The notes under the pieces: generated by a model | Databases searched by the model: none | What the model saw: only the letters and a program-made list of their open reading frames with translations | What the model was told of the DNA's origin: nothing | Origin: Actinostola sp. cb2023 | Taxonomy: Eukaryota; Cnidaria; Anthozoa; Actiniaria; Actinostolidae | Assembly: GCA_033675265.1 (NCBI GenBank) | Contig: JAUJYZ010001123.1 | Coordinates: 364,001-428,000 of the forward strand | DNA: 64,000 bases | Direction: 5' to 3' | Translations under genes and position numbers: made by a program | Shown here: piece after piece, positions 57,354 to 64,000 of the stretch | Numbering within the stretch: position 1 is the first letter of the stretch | Layout: each line of letters begins with the position of its first letter

Positions 57354-60300
57354 GTTAAAATATTTAATGAGAAGAAAGAAGGGCATGATAGATGGAAAGA
57401 AGAAGATTGAAATGGAAAGGTAGGACTAGGAGAGACAGAGAACTCAGTTAAAATATTCAATGAGAAGAAAGAAGGGCATGATAGATGGAAAGAAGAAGAT
57501 TGAAATGGAAAGGTAGGACTAGGAGAGACAGAGAACTCAGTTAAAATATTCAATGAGAAGAAAGAAGGGCATGATAGATGGAAAGAAGAAGATTGAAATG
57601 GAAAGGTAGGACTAGGAGAGACAGAGAACTCAGTTAAAATATTCAATGAGAAGAAAGAAGGGCATGATAGATGGAAAGAAGAAGATTGAAATGGAAAGGT
57701 AGGACTAGGAGAGACAGAGAACTCAGTTAAAATATTCAATGAGAAGAAAGAAGGGCATGATAGATGGAAAGAAGAAGATTGAAATGGAAAGGTAGGACTA
57801 GGAGAGACAGAGAACTCAGTTTAAATATTCAATGAGAAGAAAGAAGGGCATGATAGATGGAAAGAAGAAGATTGAAATGGAAAGGTAGGACTAGGAGAGA
57901 CAGAGAACTCAGTTAAAATATTCAATGAGAAGAAAGAAGGGCATGATAGATGGAAAGAAGAAGATTGAAATGGAAAGGTAGGACTAGGAGAGACAGAGAA
58001 CTCAGTTAAAATATTCAATGAGAAGAAAGAAGGGCATGATAGATGGAAAGAAGAAGATTGAAATGGAAAGGTAGGACTAGGAGAGACAGAGAACTCAGTT
58101 AAAATATTCAATGAGAAGAAAGAAGGGCATGATAGAGATGGAAAGAAGAAGATTGAAAAGGAAAGGTAGGACTAGGAGAGACAGAGAACTCAGTTAAAAT
58201 ATTCAATGAGAAGAAAGAAGGGCATGATAGATGGAAAGAAGAAGATTGAAATGGAAAGGTAGGACTAGGAGAGACAGAGAACTCAGTTAAAATATTCAAT
58301 GAGAAGAAAGAAGGGCATGATAGATGGAAAGAAGAAGATTGAAATGGAAAGGTAGGACTAGGAGAGACAGAGAACTCAGTTAAAATATTCAATGAGAAGA
58401 AAGAAGGGCATGATAGATGGAAAGAAGAAGATTGAAATGGAAAGGTAGGACTAGGAGAGACAGAGAACTCAGTTAAAATATTCAATGAGAAGAAAGAAGG
58501 GCATGATAGATGGAAAGAAGAAGATTGAAATGGAAAGGTAGGACTAGGAGAGACAGAGAACTCAGTTAAAATATTCAATGAGAAGAAAGAAGGGCATGAT
58601 AGATGGAAAGAAGAAGATTGAAATGGAAAGGTAGGACTAGGAGAGACAGAGAACTCAGTTTAAATATTCAATGAGAAGAAAGAAGGGCATGATAGATGGA
58701 AAGAAGAAGATTGAAATGGAAAGGTAGGACTAGGAGGGACAGAGAACTCAGTTAAAATATTCAATGAGAAGAAAGAAGGGCATGATAGATGGAAAGAAGA
58801 AGATTGAAATGGAAAGGTAGGACTAGGAGGGACAGAGAACTCAGTTAAAATATTTAATGAGAAGAAAGAAGGGCATGATAGATGGAAAGAAGAAGATTGA
58901 AATGGAAAGGTAGGACTAGGAGAGACAGAGAACTCAGTTAAAATATTCAATGAGAAGAAAGAAGGGCATGATAGATGGAAAGAAGAAGATTGAAATGGAA
59001 AGGTAGGACTAGGAGAGACAGAGAACTCAGTTAAAATATTCAATGAGAAGAAAGAAGGGCATGATAGATGGAAAGAAGAAGATTGAAATGGAAAGGTAGG
59101 ACTAGGAGAGACAGAGAACTCAGTTAAAATATTCAATGAGAAGAAAGAAGGGCATGATAGATGGAAAGAAGAAGATTGAAATGGAAAGGTAGGACTAGGA
59201 GAGACAGAGAACTCAGTTAAAATATTCAATGAGAAGAAAGAAGGGCATGATAGATGGAAAGAAGAAGATTGAAATGGAAAGGTAGGACTAGGAGAGACAG
59301 AGAACTCAGTTAAAATATTCAATGAGAAGAAAGAAGGGCATGATAGATGGAAAGAAGAAGATTGAAATGGAAAGGTAGGACTAGGAGAGACAGAGAACTC
59401 AGTTAAAATATTCAATGAGAAGAAAGAAGGGCATGATAGATGGAAAGAAGAAGATTGAAATGGAAAGGTAGGACTAGGAGAGACAGAGAACTCAGTTAAA
59501 ATATTCAATGAGAAGAAAGAAGGGCATGATAGATGGAAAGAAGAAGATTGAAATGGAAAGGTAGGACTAGGAGAGACAGAGAACTCAGTTAAAATATTCA
59601 ATGAGAAGAAAGAAGGGCATGATAGATGGAAAGAAGAAGATTGAAATGGAAAGGTAGGACTAGGAGAGACAGAGAACTCAGTTAAAATATTCAATGAGAA
59701 GAAAGAAGGGCATGATAGATGGAAAGAAGAAGATTGAAATGGAAAGGTAGGACTAGGAGAGACAGAGAACTCAGTTAAAATATTCAATGAGAAGAAAGAA
59801 GGGCATGATAGATGGAAAGAAGAAGATTGAAATGGAAAGGTAGGACTAGGAGAGACAGAGAACTCAGTTAAAATATTCAATGAGAAGAAAGAAGGGCATG
59901 ATAGATGGAAAGAAGAAGATTGAAATGGAAAGGTAGGACTAGGAGAGACAGAGAACTCAGTTAAAATATTCAATGAGAAGAAAGAAGGGCATGATAGATG
60001 GAAAGAAGAAGATTGAAATGGAAAGGTAGGACTAGGAGAGACAGAGAACTCAGTTAAAATATTCAATGAGAAGAAAGAAGGGCATGATAGATGGAAAGAA
60101 GAAGATTGAAATGGAAAGGTAGGACTAGGAGAGACAGAGAACTCAGTTAAAATATTCAATGAGAAGAAAGAAGGGCATGATAGATGGAAAGAAGAAGATT
60201 GAAATGGAAAGGTAGGACTAGGAGAGACAGAGAACTCAGTTAAAATATTCAATGAGAAGAAAGAAGGGCATGATAGATGGAAAGAAGAAGATTGAAATGG

Positions 60301-63300
60301 AAAGGTAGGACTAGGAGAGACAGAGAACTCAGTTAAAATATTCAATGAGAAGAAAGAAGGGCATGATAGATGGAAAGAAGAAGATTGAAATGGAAAGGTA
60401 GGACTAGGAGAGACAGAGAACTCAGTTAAAATATTCAATGAGAAGAAAGAAGGGCATGATAGATGGAAAGAAGAAGATTGAAATGGAAAGGTAGGACTAG
60501 GAGAGACAGAGAACTCAGTTAAAATATTCAATGAGAAGAAAGAAGGGCATGATAGATGGAAAGAAGAAGATTGAAATGGAAAGGTAGGACTAGGAGAGAC
60601 AGAGAACTCAGTTAAAATATTCAATGAGAAGAAAGAAGGGCATGATAGATGGAAAGAAGAAGATTGAAATGGAAGGTAGGACTAGGAGAGACAGAGAACT
60701 CAGTTAAAATATTCAATGAGAAGAAAGAAGGGCATGATAGATGGAAAGAAGAAGATTGAAATGGAAAGGTAGGACTAGGAGAGACAGAGAACTCAGTTAA
60801 AATATTCAATGAGAAGAAAGAAGGGCATGATAGATGGAAAGAAGAAGATTGAAATGGAAAGGTAGGACTAGGAGAGACAGAGAACTCAGTTAAAATATTC
60901 AATGAGAAGAAAGAAGGGCATGATAGATGGAAAGAAGAAGATTGAAATGGAAAGGTAGGACTAGGAGAGACAGAGAACTCAGTTAAAATATTCAATGAGA
61001 AGAAAGAAGGGCATGATAGATGGAAAGAAGAAGATTGAAATGGAAAGGTAGGACTAGGAGAGACAGAGAACTCAGTTAAAATATTCAATGAGAGAAGAAA
61101 GAAGGGCATGATAGATGGAAAGAAGAAGATTGAAATGGAAAGGTAGGACTAGGAGAGACAGAGAACTCAGTTAAAATATTCAATGAGAAGAAAGAAGGGC
61201 ATGATAGATGGAAAGAAGAAGATTGAAATGGAAAGGTAGGACTAGGAGAGACAGAGAACTCAGTTAAAATATTCAATGAGAAGAAAGAAAGATAGATGGA
61301 AAGAAGGCATGAAATAGAGGTAGGACTAGGAGAGACAGAGAACTCAGTTAAAATATTCAATGAGAAGAAAGAAGGGCATGAAGATGGAAAGAAGAAGATT
61401 GAAATGGAAGTAGGACTAGGAGAGACAGAGAACTCAGTTAAAATATTCAATGAGAAGAAAGAAGGGCATGATAGATGGAAAGAAGAAGATTGAAATGGAA
61501 AGGTAGGACTAGGAGAGACAGAGAACTCAGTTAAAATATTCAATGAGAAGAAAGAAGGGCATGATAGATGGAAAGAAGAAGATTGAAATGGAAAGGTAGG
61601 ACTAGGAGAGACAGAGAACTCAGTTAAAATATTCAATGAGAAGAAAGAAGGGCATGATAGATGGAAAGAAGAAGATTGAAATGGAAAGGTAGGACTAGGA
61701 GAGACAGAGAACTCAGTTAAAATATTCAATGAGAAGAAAGAAGGGCATGATAGATGGAAAGAAGAAGATTGAAATGGAAAGGTAGGACTAGGAGAGACAG
61801 AGAACTCAGTTAAAATATTCAATGAGAAGAAAGAAGGGCATGATAGATGGAAAGAAGAAGATTGAAATGGAAAGGTAGGACTAGGAGAGACAGAGAACTC
61901 AGTTAAAATATTCAATGAGAAGAAAGAAGGGCATGATAGATGGAAAGAAGAAGATTGAAATGGAAAGGTAGGACTAGGAGAGACAGAGAACTCAGTTAAA
62001 ATATTCAATGAGAAGAAAGAAGGGCATGATAGATGGAAAGAAGAAGATTGAAATGGAAAGGTAGGACTAGGAGAGACAGAGAACTCAGTTAAAATATTCA
62101 ATGAGAAGAAAGAAGGGCATGATAGATGGAAAGAAGAAGATTGAAATGGAAAGGTAGGACTAGGAGAGACAGAGAACTCAGTTAAAATATTCAATGAGAA
62201 GAAAGAAGGGCATGATAGATGGAAAGAAGAAGATTGAAATGGAAAGGTAGGACTAGGAGAGACAGAGAACTCAGTTAAAATATTCAATGAGAAGAAAGAA
62301 GGGCATGATAGATGGAAAGAAGAAGATTGAAATGGAAAGGTAGGACTAGGAGACAGAGAACTCAGTTAAAATATCAATGAGAAGAAAGAAGGGCATGATA
62401 GATGGAAAGAAGAAGATTGAAATGGAAAGGTAGGACTAGGAGAGACAGAGAACTCAGTTAAAATATTCAATGAGAAGAAAGAAGGGCATGATAGATGGAA
62501 AGAAGAAGATTGAAATGGAAAGGTAGGACTAGGAGAGACAGAGAACTCAGTTAAAATATTCAATGAGAAGAAAGAAGGGCATGATAGATGGAAAGAAGAA
62601 GATTGAAATGGAAAGGTAGGACTAGGAGAGACAGAGAACTCAGTTAAAATATTCAATGAGAAGAAAGAAGGGCATGATAGATGGAAAGAAGAAGATTGAA
62701 ATGGAAAGGTAGGACTAGGAGAGACAGAGAACTCAGTTAAAATATTCAATGAGAAGAAAGAAGGGCATGATAGATGGAAAGAAGAAGATTGAAATGGAAA
62801 GGTAGGACTAGGAGAGACAGAGAACTCAGTTAAAATATTCAATGAGAAGAAAGAAGGGCATGATAGATGGAAAGAAGAAGATTGAAATGGAAAGGTAGGA
62901 CTAGGAGAGACAGAGAACTCAGTTAAAATATTCAATGAGAAGAAAGAAGGGCATGATAGATGGAAAGAAGAAGATTGAAATGGAAAGGTAGGACTAGGAG
63001 AGACAGAGAACTCAGTTAAAATATTCAATGAGAAGAAAGAAGGGCATGATAGATGGAAAGAAGAAGATTGAAATGGAAAGGTAGGACTAGGAGAGACAGA
63101 GAACTCAGTTAAAATATTCAATGAGAAGAAAGAAGGGCATGATAGATGGAAAGAAGAAGATTGAAATGGAAAGGTAGGACTAGGAGAGACAGAGAACTCA
63201 GTTAAAATATTCAATGAGAAGAAAGAAGGGCATGATAGATGGAAAGAAGAAGATTGAAATGGAAAGGTAGGACTAGGAGAGACAGAGAACTCAGTTAAAA

Positions 63301-64000
63301 TATTCAATGAGAAGAAAGAAGGGCATGATAGATGGAAAGAAGAAGATTGAAATGGAAAGGTAGGACTAGGAGAGACAGAGAACTCAGTTAAAATATTCAA
63401 TGAGAAGAAAGAAGGGCATGATAGATGGAAAGAAGAAGATTGAAATGGAAAGGTAGGACTAGGAGAGACAGAGAACTCAGTTAAAATATTCAATGAGAAG
63501 AAAGAAGGGCATGATAGATGGAAAGAAGAAGATTGAAATGGAAAGGTAGGACTAGGAGAGACAGAGAACTCAGTTAAAATATTCAATGAGAAGAAAGAAG
63601 GGCATGATAGATGGAAAGAAGAAGATTGAAATGGAAAGGTAGGACTAGGAGAGACAGAGAACTCAGTTAAAATATTCAATGAGAAGAAAGAAGGGCATGA
63701 TAGATGGAAAGAAGAAGATTGAAATGGAAAGGTAGGACTAGGAGAGACAGAGAACTCAGTTAAAATATTCAATGAGAAGAAAGAAGGGCATGATAGATGG
63801 AAAGAAGAAGATTGAAATGGAAAGGTAGGACTAGGAGAGACAGAGAACTCAGTTAAAATATTCAATGAGAAGAAAGAAGGGCATGATAGATGGAAAGAAG
63901 AAGATTGAAATGGAAAGGTAGGACTAGGAGAGACAGAGAACTCAGTTAAAATATTCAATGAGAAGAAAGAAGGGCATGATAGATGGAAAGAAGAAGATTG
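57354..64000 (+). repeat. 93-bp satellite, right block (about 71 units, runs off the window)
   Basis: Near-identical units; sporadic variants occur at 58133 (extra AG), 60672 (A deletion), 61090 (extra GA), 61290-61420 (degenerate units) and 62350-62375 (deletions). 93 is a multiple of three and the minus strand lacks stops, so open frames up to 654 codons appear; they break wherever a unit gains or loses a base. Lies in a GLG1 intron. Confidence 0.97.

Noticed and set aside
58660..63958. Minus-strand frames of up to 654 codons encoding a 31-residue repeat
   Set aside because: The 93-bp unit is a multiple of three and stop-free; units are identical at all codon positions and the frame breaks at random indels, so there is no coding constraint.
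51430..64000. CRISPR-like repeat arrays
   Set aside because: Units abut without unique spacers; eukaryotic satellites.

Overview
This is a metazoan nuclear window, most likely from a marine invertebrate; I cannot name the species. The evidence is spliced genes with GT-AG introns whose proteins match conserved animal genes, very repeat-rich introns, many small inverted-repeat (MITE-like) elements, tRNA-derived SINE pieces and a tyrosine-recombinase retrotransposon. There is no sign of bacterial gene organisation.

Layout. (1) Positions 1-22999, plus strand: the 3' 18 exons of DHX38/PRP16, the DEAH-box ATPase of the spliceosome, about 716 residues including helicase motifs I to VI and the C-terminus; the N-terminal part lies before the window. 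Coding sequence is only about 2.15 kb of 23 kb. Most long introns are filled by tandem arrays, each of a different unit (24 bp, ATT, GTT/GCT, GAT, 28 bp, pyrimidine 8-mers, 143 bp, CATTCAGT-like, ATTC, CCCTCC-like), or by inverted-repeat elements. Exon 13 contains an in-frame TAG, and the 143-bp satellite in the next intron is built from the exon 13/intron 13 junction. (2) Positions 23000-47125: a 24-kb region without a confident host gene. It holds MITEs, a large inverted repeat with 137-bp arrays around a 72-bp array (30.7-38.0 kb), a young and nearly intact Ngaro-like (DIRS-order) retrotransposon with split direct repeats (38681-43628), and candidate 5' exons of an unidentified minus-strand gene near 45.5-45.9 kb. 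(3) Positions 47125-51426, minus strand: the last five exons and a probable 3'UTR of GLG1 (Golgi apparatus protein 1), covering the last cysteine-rich repeats, one membrane span and the short basic tail. (4) Positions 51427-64000: the GLG1 intron upstream of those exons, made of a 142-bp array, then a 93-bp satellite that runs off the window end. A 3,082-bp long-terminal-inverted-repeat element is inserted into the 93-bp satellite.

The two host genes converge tail to tail. They are unrelated in pathway: DHX38 remodels the spliceosome in the nucleus, whereas GLG1 is a Golgi membrane glycoprotein. The shared theme is architectural: tandem arrays abut or incorporate splice-site sequence in both genes. 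I found no operon-like or defence-like system. The observations most worth following up are the exon-derived 143-bp satellite with its repeated 5' splice sites, the stop codon in DHX38, the Ngaro-like element, and the nested element in the 93-bp satellite.
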